Below are positions 18,395-27,463 of a stretch of DNA of 50,715 nucleotides, one piece after another; the stretch's first letter is position 1; each line of letters opens with the position of its first letter. Location: assembly GCA_016719645.1 (NCBI GenBank), contig JADJYS010000018.1:1-50715 (forward strand). Reading direction: 5' to 3'. The position numbers and the translations under genes were made by a program. This DNA comes from a bacterium (lineage in GTDB: Bacteria; Krumholzibacteriota; Krumholzibacteriia; LZORAL124-64-63). The notes below the pieces were generated by a model. That model saw only the letters and a list, made by a program, of their open reading frames with translations. It had not been told where the DNA came from and did no database searches.

Positions 18395-20106
18395 CCCGCA
18401 TCCTCCGTCGGGCCGCTCCGGGGCAGCTCCAGGGTGAAGGTCGAGCCGTGGCCCGGCCGGCTGTCGACCAGCACCCGCCCGCCGTGCTGCGCGGCGATCT
18501 GGTCCACGACGGCGAGCCCCAGCCCGGTGCCGTCCGGCTTGGTGGTGTGGTAGAGGTTGAAGATGCGCCCCAGGTTCTCCGGGGCGATGCCGCAGCCGCC
18601 GTCGCGGACGACGAGCAGGACCCGGTCGCCTGCGGCCCGCAGCTCGACGTCCGTGCCGGCCCCGGCCGGGCAGGCGCCGAGCGCGTTGTCGAGCAGGTTG
18701 TGCAGCGCCTGCCGCAGGAGGTCCGGGTCGGCCACGAGCTCGAGCCGCTCCGGCGCCGCCGCCGCGAGGGACACGCCCTTGGCTTCGAAACGGCCCCTCA
18801 CCAGGGTGACGACGTCGCGCACCAGCGCCGCGGCGTCCGTCGGGCGCGGGCGGGGCGAAGGCGGCCGGGCGAAGCGCAGGAACTGCTCGACGATGCGGTT
18901 GATGCGCCCGACCTCGCCGCGCACGGTCCCGGTCAGCTGCCGGTACTCCGCCTCGTCCTGCGTCGGCACGAACTCGCCGGCGAGCCGCTGCGCCACGACG
19001 TGGATCGCGTTGAGCGGGTTGCGGATCTCGTGGGCCACGCCCGAGGCCAGCTCGCCCAGGGCGAAGCTGCGCTCGCGTCGCGCGCGCTCCTCCTCGAGCG
19101 CCGTGACCTCGCGCCGCGCCGCCGCCCACGCGGACCTGGCCGCGGCCAGCCGCCGGCTGGCGATCAGCAGCGAGGCGCCGGCGCCCAGGGCCGCCAGCAG
19201 CAGCAGGGAATGGACCGCCAGGCTGCGGCCGATCTCGCGCTGCCGGCGCTCGACCTCGCCCAGGTCCAGGCCCACGCGCAGCAGGCTCACCGGGCGCCCG
19301 TCCACGTCGAGCCGTGAGACCCGCTCCAGCACCCTGCGCCCCGCGAACGCCGTCTCGCGGGTGGCCGGTATCCCGGTCGCCATCACCCCCGCCAGCAGCG
19401 TGTCGCCGGCCAGCGAGGAGAGCTGGTCCACGTTGGGCGTCGCCGCGAGGATCCCGCCCCCGTCCTGCAGCGCGAGGAACGTCGTGCCGCTGCTCTGGCC
19501 CAGGGCCTGAAGCAGGCGCCCCGGTCCGATGCGCCGCCGCTCGGCGGCCAGGACCGCGGCGTCCATCCCGGCGCAGACGACGCCGCCGTCGGCGCGCCGC
19601 AGCGCGCCGATCAGCCGGTAGCCGCCGCCGTCGGGCGCGGGCACCCGCAGGACGCGCGACTCGCCCGGCCGCAGCGCCGACGCGCCGGCCGCGTCGAGCT
19701 CGTGCCAGCACGCGGCTTCGCCGTCGGCGGCGGCGCTCTCCGCGCGCCGGTCCGGCCAGTGCACCGTCAGGCAGGTCAGGTCGTTGGCGGCCGCGATGCT
19801 GTCGATCACGGCGTGCGATCGCCGCCCGTCCTGCACGAGGTGGTCCACGAGCGACGCCAGGGCCAGCAGCCGCTCGCCGGCCTGCGTCTCCCACGCCTCG
19901 AAGGCGGCGAGCGCGTGCGCCTGGCTCTCGCCGACCACGCGCTGGATCTGCTCGGCGTGGCCGATCGTCAGCTGCTCGAGCGTGCCGCGCGCGCTGCGGA
20001 TCTCGCGCACGGTCGAGGCGAGGAACACGGCGCCGGCCAGCACCAGCACCGCCACGACGACGACGGGGCGCAGCAGCCAGAGCCGGGGATGGTCGGGGAG
20101 GTTCAC
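18391..20106 (-). CDS. Membrane sensor histidine kinase, partner of the sigma-54 regulator
   Basis: The first helix (VVVVAVLVLAGAVFLAS, about 12-30) and a second near 292-312 (SLLLLAALGAGASLLIA) bracket a periplasmic sensor region of some 260 residues. This region has no family I recognise; it includes CLTVHWPDRRAES and GGGYRLIGALRRADGGVVC, weakly reminiscent of double-Cache. A HisKA domain follows with the phospho-His near 362 in ELASGVAHEIRNPL, then an HATPase_c domain with HNLLDNALGACP, RDGGCGIAPENL and GTGLGLAVVDQI. The GTG at 20106 is the most likely start because the first helix begins just after; upstream in-frame codons are low-complexity. The ligand is unknown. It forms a two-gene operon with the regulator. 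Confidence 0.92.
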   Translation of the reverse strand: MNLPDHPRLWLLRPVVVVAVLVLAGAVFLASTVREIRSARGTLEQLTIGHAEQIQRVVGESQAHALAAFEAWETQAGERLLALASLVDHLVQDGRRSHAVIDSIAAANDLTCLTVHWPDRRAESAAADGEAACWHELDAAGASALRPGESRVLRVPAPDGGGYRLIGALRRADGGVVCAGMDAAVLAAERRRIGPGRLLQALGQSSGTTFLALQDGGGILAATPNVDQLSSLAGDTLLAGVMATGIPATRETAFAGRRVLERVSRLDVDGRPVSLLRVGLDLGEVERRQREIGRSLAVHSLLLLAALGAGASLLIASRRLAAARSAWAAARREVTALEEERARRERSFALGELASGVAHEIRNPLNAIHVVAQRLAGEFVPTQDEAEYRQLTGTVRGEVGRINRIVEQFLRFARPPSPRPRPTDAAALVRDVVTLVRGRFEAKGVSLAAAAPERLELVADPDLLRQALHNLLDNALGACPAGAGTDVELRAAGDRVLLVVRDGGCGIAPENLGRIFNLYHTTKPDGTGLGLAVVDQIAAQHGGRVLVDSRPGHGSTFTLELPRSGPTEDAG

Positions 20107-20243
20107 GGCGGCAGGCGCTCCGCGACGGGGGATGGGCGGGCCGGCACGGACGGCGAGGGCGCCGGCCGCGCCACCATACCCCGCACCCCACCGCCGCACA
20201 AGGCGCGATTGCGGCCCGCGCACCGTCGCCGGCGACGAGGATC

Positions 20244-20258
20244 GTCGAACGATTCGAC
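20244..20258. promoter_or_regulatory. TCGA-rich palindrome, candidate activator site
   Basis: GTCGAA-CGA-TTCGAC is a perfect inverted repeat about 112 bases upstream of the candidate -24 element at 20371. The half-site resembles that at 17001-17020, and both centres contain CGATTC. A third GTCGAC follows at 20265. Confidence 0.4.
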
Positions 20259-20369
20259 CAGATCGTCGACTTCGCGGTCCGCCGCCGCGTCGAGGCGGAT
20301 CCGCGCCGACGCCGGCATCCATCATCCCGGCATGACGTTACGGCGTCCGTCGCGGCCCGCGCGCCGGAC

Positions 20370-20385
20370 TGGCCCGTCCCATGCT
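20370..20385 (+). promoter_or_regulatory. Candidate sigma-54 promoter for the small DGDG-repeat gene
   Basis: TGGCCCGTCCCATGCT matches the -24/-12 consensus TGGCACGnnnnTTGCW at all but two fixed positions, with the required ten bases between GG (20371-20372) and GC (20383-20384). The predicted transcript starts near 20396, about 49 bases before the ATG. Confidence 0.55.
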
Positions 20386-20444
20386 TTGCCGTCCGCTCAC
20401 GAGACCTCGCCTCGACAGCAACGCAGACGTGAAGGAGCATCATC

Positions 20445-20897
20445 ATGAAGACCCGGCTCGCACTCGCCGCTCTCGCGATCCTCGCGCTGACGGCCATCGG
20501 CTCCCCGGTGTTCGCCCAGTCGTACGGCTACGGCGTCGGCGGCTTCGTCGACGAGAACGGCGACGGCTTCAACGACCTGGCCCCCGATGTCGACGGCGAC
20601 GGCATCCCCAACGGGCTCGACCCCGACTACGTCCCGCCGGCCGACGGCTCGGGCGCCGGGTTCGGCCCGGGCGACGGCGACTGCACGCAGACCGGCACGC
20701 AGAACGCCGGCGGTTTCCTGTACCGCCTGAAGGCCATGTGGCAGTCGGCGGCCGGCGCCGCCGGCGGCTTCGGCCCCGGCGACGGCACCGGCAACGGCGG
20801 CACCGGCCCCGGCGACGGCACCGGCTTCGGCCCGGGCGACGGCGTCTGCCCGACCGCCAAGGGCGGCGGCCGCTCGCTGTCCGGCGGCCATCACTGA
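20445..20897 (+). CDS. Small exported DGDG/GPGDG-repeat protein
   Basis: AAGGAG precedes the ATG. The signal peptide (MKTRLALAALAILALTAIGS) is cut after VFA. The mature part opens with thrombospondin type 3-like calcium loops (DENGDGFNDLAPDVDGDGIP), then a GFGPGDG motif four times (GAGFGPGDGDC, GGFGPGDGTG, GGTGPGDGTG, GFGPGDGVC). Two Cys follow GDGD and GDGV and may form a disulfide. The length is 150 residues, ending GGHH. With the repeat protein at 16113-16769 it flanks the kinase-regulator operon, and both have -24/-12-like upstream elements, so they are probable co-targets. The function is unknown; calcium-dependent surface or matrix protein is the natural guess. Confidence 0.8.
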   Translation: MKTRLALAALAILALTAIGSPVFAQSYGYGVGGFVDENGDGFNDLAPDVDGDGIPNGLDPDYVPPADGSGAGFGPGDGDCTQTGTQNAGGFLYRLKAMWQSAAGAAGGFGPGDGTGNGGTGPGDGTGFGPGDGVCPTAKGGGRSLSGGHH

Positions 20898-20925
20898 CCT
20901 GCACGCCGGCAGTCGATCATCAAGG

Positions 20926-20958
20926 GGACGGGGGAGCCGCAGGGCTCCCCCGTCCTTG
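20926..20958 (+). terminator. Strong terminator hairpin between convergent genes
   Basis: GGACGGGGGAGCC (20926-20938) and GGCTCCCCCGTCC (20943-20955) form a perfect 13-pair stem with a four-base GCAG loop, then TTG. It lies 29 bases after the stop of the DGDG gene and 23 bases beyond the end of the convergent kinase gene. Confidence 0.8.
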
Positions 20959-20980
20959 TGCGATCCGTCTCTTCGGCTGC

Positions 20981-23900
20981 TTACAGCAACCGCGCCCGCC
21001 AGGCGGCGGCTTCCTGCGGCCGGCCCTGCCGGTCGCAGAGGCCGGCCAGCAGGCGCATGGCGTACTGGGCGTCGCCGTTGGCGGCGCCCAGTTCCTTCTC
21101 GAGGATCCCGAAGCTCTCTTTCAGGACCTTCTCGGCCTCGCCCAGCTCGCCCAGCGCCAGCCAGGACTCCCCGCGGTCGGTGAGGATGCGGCCGCGGGTC
21201 CGCGGATCGACGGGACCCGGCGCGGCGTCCAGGGCCAGGGCCAGCAGACGGTCGGCGTCGGCCCGGCGGCCCGCCCTGAGGTGCAGGCTGGAGAGCCGCG
21301 CCCGCACCCAGCGGGTTTCGGTGCTGCCCGGCCCGGAATGCCCGAGGTAGAACGCCTCGGTGGCCGTCAGCTCCTTCTCCGCGTCGTCGTACCGCTTCAG
21401 GTCGATCAGCGCGCCGGCCAGGTGCACCGTGCCGATCCAGCGCCCGGGGTGGTCGATCCCCTTGGCGGCCGTGTAGTCGTCGCGTCCCTGGCGCAGCTGC
21501 CTTTCGGCTTCCTCCGGCTGGTCCAGGCGCCGGAGGCTGCGTCCCAGGTCCACGCGCGTGATCGACGTTTCGGGGTGATCGGCGCCCAGGACCCGCTCGC
21601 GCGTGGCGAGGACCACGCGGAGCTGCTTGACCGCCGCCTCGTCGTCGCCCAGTCCGGCCAGCGCGCGGGCGTAGTCGTTGCGGAACAGCAGCGTGTTGGG
21701 GTGGTCCGCGCCGCTGACCGCGGTGGAGAGTTCGACCGCCTCGGCGTAGGGAACCAGCGCGTCCCGGTTGCGGCCCTGTTTCTGCTGCGTCGTCGCCAGC
21801 CGGTAGAGCACGGTCGGCAGCAGGCTGGGATCGGTGATCCCGGTGTCGCGGCAGGTCGTCACCAGTCCGGCGAAGGTCGCTTCGGCCCCCGCGAAGTTCC
21901 CCGGCGCGACTGCACCTCGGCCACCGCGATCAGCGCCTGCACGGTGGTCTCGTCGTGGTCGCCGTAGATCGTCCGCGTCATGGCGTAGGCGGCCTGCGCG
22001 AGCGAATCCGCCTCGTCGAAGCGTTCGGAACCCACGATGATCTCCGCGAGCGAGCGCAGCAGGATCGCCGTGTCCGGGTGGGGGCCGTCGAAGACCTTCC
22101 CGTGGATCGCGATCGCCTCGCGCAGCAGCTGCTCGCCCTCGCCGCTGCGCCCCATCGCTTCCAGCAGCCGGCCCAGGTTGTGCAGGTCGGTGGACACGAA
22201 CGGGTGGAGGTCGCCCAGCACCCGGCGGTGGACCGCGAGAGCCTCGGTGTAGAAGCCTTCCGCGGCCGGCAGGTCGCCCCGGTAGCGCGCCAGGTTGCCC
22301 AGGCTGTTGAGGTTCACGGCCAGGGCGTCGGACTCCTGCGGCAGGCCGCGGTAGACCGCCAGCGAGCGCTGCATCAGCGAGTCGGCCTCGCCGTAGTTGC
22401 CCTGCTCCTGCAGCACGTTCGCCAGGTAGAGGGAGGCCTCGGCCCAGGCGACCGAGTCGATCGGCGCCGAGTCCGCCATGCTCTGCAGGGCCTGCCGGTA
22501 CGTCGCTTCGGCTTGCTTCATCTCGCCGCGGTTCCAGGCCAGCGATCCGGCCTCCACCAGGTACATGACGGGGAAGGCCGAGTCCCGCCCGAACGCCGAC
22601 CGCAGGGCGAGCACGCGGTCGATCTGCGCCTGCGCGGCCCCGTAATCGCCCAGCTGGCGGTAGGTGCGCCCCAGCTGCAGCCGCAGCGCCGCCTCCACCT
22701 CCGGCTGGTCCGCCAGCTCCTTGCCGACGCGCCCGGCCGTCTCGTCGAGGATCGCGCGCAGCATCTCGGTGTCGCGCCCCTGGGCCACGTGCGGACCCAC
22801 GCCGCCGAGCATGTCTCCGAGGAAGCGCGACACCTGCGTGGCCTTGGCGGCCTCGCGGATCGCCAGGCGCGAGGCCCGCTCCGCGCGCACGTACATCACC
22901 GAGCTGACCACCACGGCCGCGATCAGCACGGCCGTGATCGCGCCCAGCGCGGCGAACGTCCCGCGGTTGCGCCGCACCAGCTTGCCGAGGCGGTAGGAGG
23001 CGCTCGGCGGCCCGGCGGTCACCGGCTCGTTGCGCAGGTGGCGCCGCACGTCGGCCGCCAGCCCGTTGGCCGTCTCGTAGCGCCGCTCGCGGTCCTTCTC
23101 CAGCGCCTTCATCGTGATCCAGTCCAGGTCGCCGCGCAGCTCGCCCTGCAGCCGCTTCGGCGCGAGGCCGCGGGCTTCGGCGATGCTCGTGGACCGCTCG
23201 CCGAGGGTGCTGAAGCGCGTGCTCGGCCGCGGCGGGTCCTGCTCGCGGATGATCTTGCGGATCGCCTCGTAGCCGGCCTTGCGCAGGTCGCGCGAGTCGA
23301 AGGGCAGCGCGCCGGACAGCAGCTCGTACAGCACCACGCCCAGGGCGTAGACGTCGGTGCGCGTGTCGATGTCGTCGTCGGTGAGGGACGCCTGCTCGGG
23401 GCTCATGTACTCGGGCGTGCCGATCAGCTGACCCAGCTCGGTGAACATCGTCATCTCGGTCAGGCGCTGGGTCGTGGCCTTGGCCACGCCGAAGTCGATG
23501 ATCTTCGGGGCCGGCCGCCCGTCGACCTCCGCGACCAGGATGTTCGACGGCTTCAGGTCGCGGTGGATGACGGCCTTCTGGTGGGCGTGCTGCACGCCCT
23601 CGCAGACGCGCACGAACAGCTCCAACCGTTCGGCGGTGCCCAGGCGGCGGCGGTTGCAGTAGTCGGTGATCGATTCGCCCTCGACGTACTCCATGACGAA
23701 GAAGGGGCGGCCGCGCTCGGTGGCGCCGGCGTCGAAGACCTTGGCGATGCAGGGGTGGTCCATCAGGGCCAGGGCCTGCCGCTCGGCGTCGAAGCGGGCC
23801 ACCACCGCGCGGGTGTCCATGCCCTGCTTGATGACCTTCAGGGCCACGCGGCGGCGGATCGGCTCGGTCTGCTCGGCCTCGAAGACCTCGCCCATGCCGC

Positions 23901-24042
23901 CCTCGCCGATGCGGCGCAGCAGGCGGTAGGGGCCGATCACCGTGCCGATGTCCTCCCCGGCCGGGGCGGCGCCGCCGGCGGGGCCGAGGGGCAGGGTGCG
24001 GTCGTCGTCGGGGCCGATCGAGAAGGTGCGGTCGTCCGTCAT
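20981..24042 (-). CDS. Transmembrane Ser/Thr protein kinase with TPR sensor region, one frameshift
   Basis: An eukaryotic-like kinase domain (about 36-320): Gly loop GEGGMGEVFEA, Lys69 in RVALKVIKQG, catalytic HRDLKPSN at 160-167, DFG at 183-185 and GTPEYMSPEQ. A single membrane helix follows at about 362-385 (ALGAITAVLIAAVVVSSVMY), then more than 600 residues of tetratricopeptide repeats outside the membrane, with recurrent units like LNSLGNLARYRGDLPAAEG and ADHPNTLLFRNDYARALAGL. One C is missing in the CCCC at 21899-21902 (forward strand). Without it the frame ends at 21859 and the last 300 residues are lost. The repaired protein has 1020 residues. PknB-TPR proteins of this type are common in delta- and FCB-like bacteria. 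The signal sensed is unknown. Confidence 0.92.
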
Positions 24043-24360
24043 CTGGAACTCCCGGTGGAAGGGGCAGAGGAGCGCGTCGAAACCCCTCTTTCAGCAGCGG
24101 CCGATCCGGGACAGAATAATGGAAATAGGATTGAAATTCTCTATCATTTTGCAGCAACAAGGTGCAAGGAGCCCGACGATCACCCCCAGGCCCTATATAT
24201 GGATAAATCAGGATTATATTATGGAATATTTTGGATATTCATTGAACCGGAGCGGTCCTATGAGGGCCGACCTTGACCATCCTGCAAGTCACAACTAGAC
24301 TGGCGTCACCCGATCAACTCGATGCCGATCTCTCCAACTCGAACGAAGCAGGTAAGATCC
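24043..24360. other. AT-rich divergent intergenic region
   Basis: 318 bases between the kinase and the ABC efflux operon. From about 24110 to 24250 the sequence is clearly more AT-rich than its surroundings (e.g. TATTATGGAATATTTTGG). It holds the efflux promoter at 24273-24301. No gene is supported. Confidence 0.5.
24273..24301 (+). promoter_or_regulatory. Sigma-70-like promoter for the ABC efflux operon
   Basis: TTGACC (24273-24278), 17 bases, TAGACT (24296-24301). Transcription would start near 24308, giving a leader of about 53 bases to GTG 24361. With the ATG at 24322 the leader would be only 14 bases and would lack a ribosome-binding site. Confidence 0.5.
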
Positions 24361-25593
24361 GTGGCTGACGGACGCGGCGCGGCCCCCGCCGATCTGGGCA
24401 AGTTGCGCATTTCCGACGAGGAGCGGCAGGGACGGCGGAAACCGCGGCGCTGGCCCTGGTTCCTGCTGGCGGCGGCCGTCGTGATCGCCGTGCTGGTCTT
24501 CGTGTCGCGGCCCGCCACGGTCGCCGTGGCCACGGCCCGCAGCGGCGGCGGCGGGCCGGCCGAGCAGGGCGGGGTCGTGCTGACGACCAACGGCTACGTC
24601 GAGGCCCGCCACCAGGCGTCGGTGGCGGCGCGCGCGACCGGCCGCCTCGCCGAGGTCATGGTCGAGGAGGGCGACACCGTGTCGGCCGGCCAGGTCGTGG
24701 CGCGCCTGCTCGACGAGGACCAGCTGGCCGCGGTCGCCCGCGCCGAGGCGGACCTCGCGCTGGCCCGGGCCCGGCAGGCGCAGGCCGAGGCCGTCGAGGT
24801 CGACGCCCGGCGCCGCGCCGCGCGGCGGGCCGACCTGCGGGCGGCCGGCGCGATCGGCGCCGAGGAGGACGAGAGCGCGGACACCGTCGCCCTGACCGCC
24901 GCGGCGGAGGCCAACGCCGCCCGCGCCCAGGTCGCCGTGGCCCGCGCCGCGCTGCAGACCGCGCGCCTGGAGCTGGACAAGACCCGCGTCACGGCCCCGT
25001 TCGCCGGCGCGGTGCTGCGCAAGGACGCCGAAGTCGGGGAGATCGTCGGCCCGATCATGACCAGCAACACCGCCCGCGCCGGCGCGGTGGTCACCATCGC
25101 CGACCTGGGCACCCTCGAGGTCGGCGTCGACGTCAACGAGAGCTACATCGCCCGCGTGGTCCTGGGCATGCCCTGCGACGTGGTGCTCGACGCCTACCCC
25201 GAGATCCACTATCCCGGCGAGGTCCGCTCCGTCTACCCCTCGGCCGACCGCGACAAGGCCACCATCCCGGTGCGCGTGCGGTTCGTGGCGGCGGACGCGC
25301 GCGTCCGCCCCGACCTCGGCGCGAAGGTGACCTTCCTGGAGAGACGTCCGACCGATCTGATCACGACCGTCCCGAAGGTCCTGCGCGTGCCGGCCGCCGC
25401 GGTGCGCGAGCAGGCGGGCGGGCGCCGGGTCTGGGTCGTGCGGGACGGCAGGGCGGCGGCCGCCGCGGTCACCGTCGGGGAGCGCAGCGGCGAGCTCGTG
25501 GAGATCCTCACCGGCCTGGAGGACGGCGACCAGGTCGTCGTCGACGGCGCCGCGCGCCTGCGCCAGGGACAGCGCGTCCGCATCGCGCTCTAA
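24361..25593 (+). CDS. Periplasmic adaptor of an ABC efflux pump (HlyD/MacA family)
   Basis: After a short cytoplasmic start one membrane helix (WPWFLLAAAVVIAVLVFV) anchors the protein. The periplasmic part has the split lipoyl motif (GYVEARHQASVAARATGRLA, then VMVEEGDTVSAGQVVARL), a long Ala-rich helical hairpin, and the second lipoyl half KTRVTAPFAGAVLRKDAEVG. Beta-barrel and membrane-proximal domains follow (VLRVPAAAVREQAGGRRVWV). The length is 410 residues from GTG 24361; an in-frame ATG at 24322 is an alternative start. It should link the two permeases to an outer-membrane exit duct. It is the first gene of a four-gene operon with the ATPase ten bases downstream. Confidence 0.9.
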   Translation: MADGRGAAPADLGKLRISDEERQGRRKPRRWPWFLLAAAVVIAVLVFVSRPATVAVATARSGGGGPAEQGGVVLTTNGYVEARHQASVAARATGRLAEVMVEEGDTVSAGQVVARLLDEDQLAAVARAEADLALARARQAQAEAVEVDARRRAARRADLRAAGAIGAEEDESADTVALTAAAEANAARAQVAVARAALQTARLELDKTRVTAPFAGAVLRKDAEVGEIVGPIMTSNTARAGAVVTIADLGTLEVGVDVNESYIARVVLGMPCDVVLDAYPEIHYPGEVRSVYPSADRDKATIPVRVRFVAADARVRPDLGAKVTFLERRPTDLITTVPKVLRVPAAAVREQAGGRRVWVVRDGRAAAAAVTVGERSGELVEILTGLEDGDQVVVDGAARLRQGQRVRIAL

Positions 25594-25602
25594 GGGAGCA
25601 GC

Positions 25603-26316
25603 GTGGAGAACCTCGCCGGCGACCGGCCGATCATCACCCTGCGCGGCGTGAGCAAGACCTACCGGCGCGACACGATCGCCGTGCCGGTGCTGGCGGCGCT
25701 CGACCTCGACGTGGCCGCCGGCGAGTTCCTCGCCCTGATGGGGCCGTCGGGCTCGGGCAAGTCGACCATCCTGAACCTGGTCAGCGGCATCGACACGCCG
25801 ACCGCCGGGCGCGTCGTGGTGGCGGGGGTGGACCTCGGCGGGCTCGACGGCGCCGCGCTGGCCGCCTTCCGCGCGCGGCACGTGGGCTTCATCTTCCAGT
25901 CCTACAACCTGATCCCGGTGCTGACCGCGTTCCAGAACGTCGAGCTGCCGCTGCTGCTGACCTCGCTGGACCGCCGCCAGCGCCGGCAGCACGTGCTGGA
26001 CGTCCTGGAGGTCGTCGGCCTGAACGACCGCAGCGACCACTTCCCGCGCCAGCTCTCGGGCGGCCAGGAGCAGCGCGTGGCGATCGCGCGGGCGATCGTC
26101 AGCGACCCCTCGCTGCTGGTGGCGGACGAACCCACCGGCGACCTCGACGCCGCCTCGGCCGCCGAGATCCTCGACCTGATCGGGCGCCTGAACCGCGAGT
26201 TCGGCAAGACGGTCGTGATGGTCACCCACGACCCGCGCGCCGCCGAACGCGCCCACCGCGTGCTGCACCTGGACAAGGGCGTCCTGGTCGAGGCGGTCCG
26301 GCGGGAGCAGCCTTGA
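25603..26316 (+). CDS. ABC transporter ATPase (LolD/MacB type)
   Basis: All nucleotide-binding motifs are present: Walker A GPSGSGKST, Q-loop FIFQSYNLIP, signature LSGGQEQRVAIARAI, Walker B LLVADEPTGDLD and switch His in VMVTHDPRAAER. FQSYNLIPVLTAFQNVELPL is typical of the LolD/FtsE/MacB group, which powers mechanotransmission transporters rather than channel-type importers. The length is 237 residues, with a GTG start behind GGGAGC. The stop overlaps the TTG start of the first permease (TTGA), implying coupled synthesis. It acts at the inner membrane on the cytoplasmic side. Confidence 0.95.
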   Translation: MENLAGDRPIITLRGVSKTYRRDTIAVPVLAALDLDVAAGEFLALMGPSGSGKSTILNLVSGIDTPTAGRVVVAGVDLGGLDGAALAAFRARHVGFIFQSYNLIPVLTAFQNVELPLLLTSLDRRQRRQHVLDVLEVVGLNDRSDHFPRQLSGGQEQRVAIARAIVSDPSLLVADEPTGDLDAASAAEILDLIGRLNREFGKTVVMVTHDPRAAERAHRVLHLDKGVLVEAVRREQP

Positions 26317-27458
26317 CGAGGTACCTGCCCTTCATCCTGCGCAACACGCTGCGCAACAAGCGGCGGACCGCGCTGACGGTCCTGTCGATCTTCATCTCGC
26401 TGTTCCTGTTCTGCACGCTGCGCACCGTGATCACCTCGCTGGCCGCCTCGCTCGAGTCGGCCTCGTCGGCCCGCCTGATCACGCGCCGCTCGACCTCGCT
26501 CACCTTCATGCTGCCCGTCTCCTACCGCGACCGGCTGGCCCAGATCCCCGGCGTCGCGGACGCGAGCTGGATGACCTGGTTCGGCGGCATCTACATCGAG
26601 GAGCGCAACTTCTTCGCCCAGTTCGCGGTCGACCCGCAGCGCTACCTGGAGCTGTACCCCGAGTACAAGCTGACGCCCGAGGAGAAGGACGTCTTCCGCC
26701 GCGAGCGCACGGCCTGCATCGTGGGGGAGAAGCTGGCGCGCAAGTACGGGTTCGAGGTCGGCGACCGCATCACCCTGCGCGGCACCATCTTCGAGGGCGT
26801 CTGGGACTTCACGGTCTGCGGCGTGGCGCACCCCGCGACGCCGGACCTGGACACCAACTGGCTGCTGTTCAACGGGGAGTACCTGAACCAGCGCATGGGC
26901 GACTTCGGGCAGGTGGGCGCCTTCGTGCTGAAGCTCGACGATCCCGCCCGCGCCGGCGACGTCGCCCGCACCGTCGACGCCACGTTCGCCAACAGCGCCG
27001 CGGAGACCAAGACCGAGACCGAGAAGGCGTTCCAGATGGGCTTCATCTCGATGCTCGGCAACATCCAGGCGGTGATCTACGCGCTGGGCTCCGCCATCGT
27101 CATCGCCATCGGCCTGGTCTCGATGAACACGATGATGATGGCCGCCCGCGAGCGCACGCGCGAGATCGCGGTCCTGAAGGCCCTGGGCTTCGCCGACCGC
27201 ACCGTGGTCGGCCTGGTGCTGGCGGAGTCGCTGCTGATCACCCTCGCGGGCGGCCTGCTCGGGGCCGGCCTCGCGCGGCTGGTCTTCGGACTCACGGACT
27301 TCACGGCGGGCGGCTTCTTCCCCAGCTTCACGGTCACCGACGGCACGGTGGCGCAGGCGCTGGGCATCGCGCTCTTCCTGGGCGTGGTCAGCGGCGTGGC
27401 GCCGGCCTGGAACGCGGCCCGCCTGCACATCGTCGACGCGCTGCGGCACACGGGGTGA
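26313..27458 (+). CDS. ABC transporter permease (FtsX/MacB type), first copy
   Basis: The N-terminal helix (LTVLSIFISLFLFCTLRTVI) is followed by a periplasmic MacB-like core domain of about 220 residues (ARLITRRSTSLTFMLPVSYR, then ADASWMTWFGGIYIEERNFF). Three C-terminal helices complete the FtsX fold: AVIYALGSAIVIAIGLVSMN, LVLAESLLITLAGGLLGAGL and QALGIALFLGVVSGVAPAWN. RTREIAVLKALGFADRTV between them is the family's coupling-helix signature. The start is a TTG overlapping the ATPase stop. The length is 381 residues. It pairs with the second permease to form a heterodimeric transporter. Substrates could be lipoproteins, peptides or small amphiphiles; none is indicated. Confidence 0.92.
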   Translation: MTRYLPFILRNTLRNKRRTALTVLSIFISLFLFCTLRTVITSLAASLESASSARLITRRSTSLTFMLPVSYRDRLAQIPGVADASWMTWFGGIYIEERNFFAQFAVDPQRYLELYPEYKLTPEEKDVFRRERTACIVGEKLARKYGFEVGDRITLRGTIFEGVWDFTVCGVAHPATPDLDTNWLLFNGEYLNQRMGDFGQVGAFVLKLDDPARAGDVARTVDATFANSAAETKTETEKAFQMGFISMLGNIQAVIYALGSAIVIAIGLVSMNTMMMAARERTREIAVLKALGFADRTVVGLVLAESLLITLAGGLLGAGLARLVFGLTDFTAGGFFPSFTVTDGTVAQALGIALFLGVVSGVAPAWNAARLHIVDALRHTG

Positions 27459-27463
27459 CGGGG

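Larger units (their letters stand above)
20107..20444. other. Divergent intergenic region between kinase operon and DGDG-repeat gene
   Basis: These 338 bases hold no gene. They contain the palindrome at 20244-20258, the candidate sigma-54 promoter at 20370-20385 and the ribosome-binding site AAGGAG before the ATG at 20445. I see no convincing sigma-70 promoter for the kinase. Confidence 0.6.
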
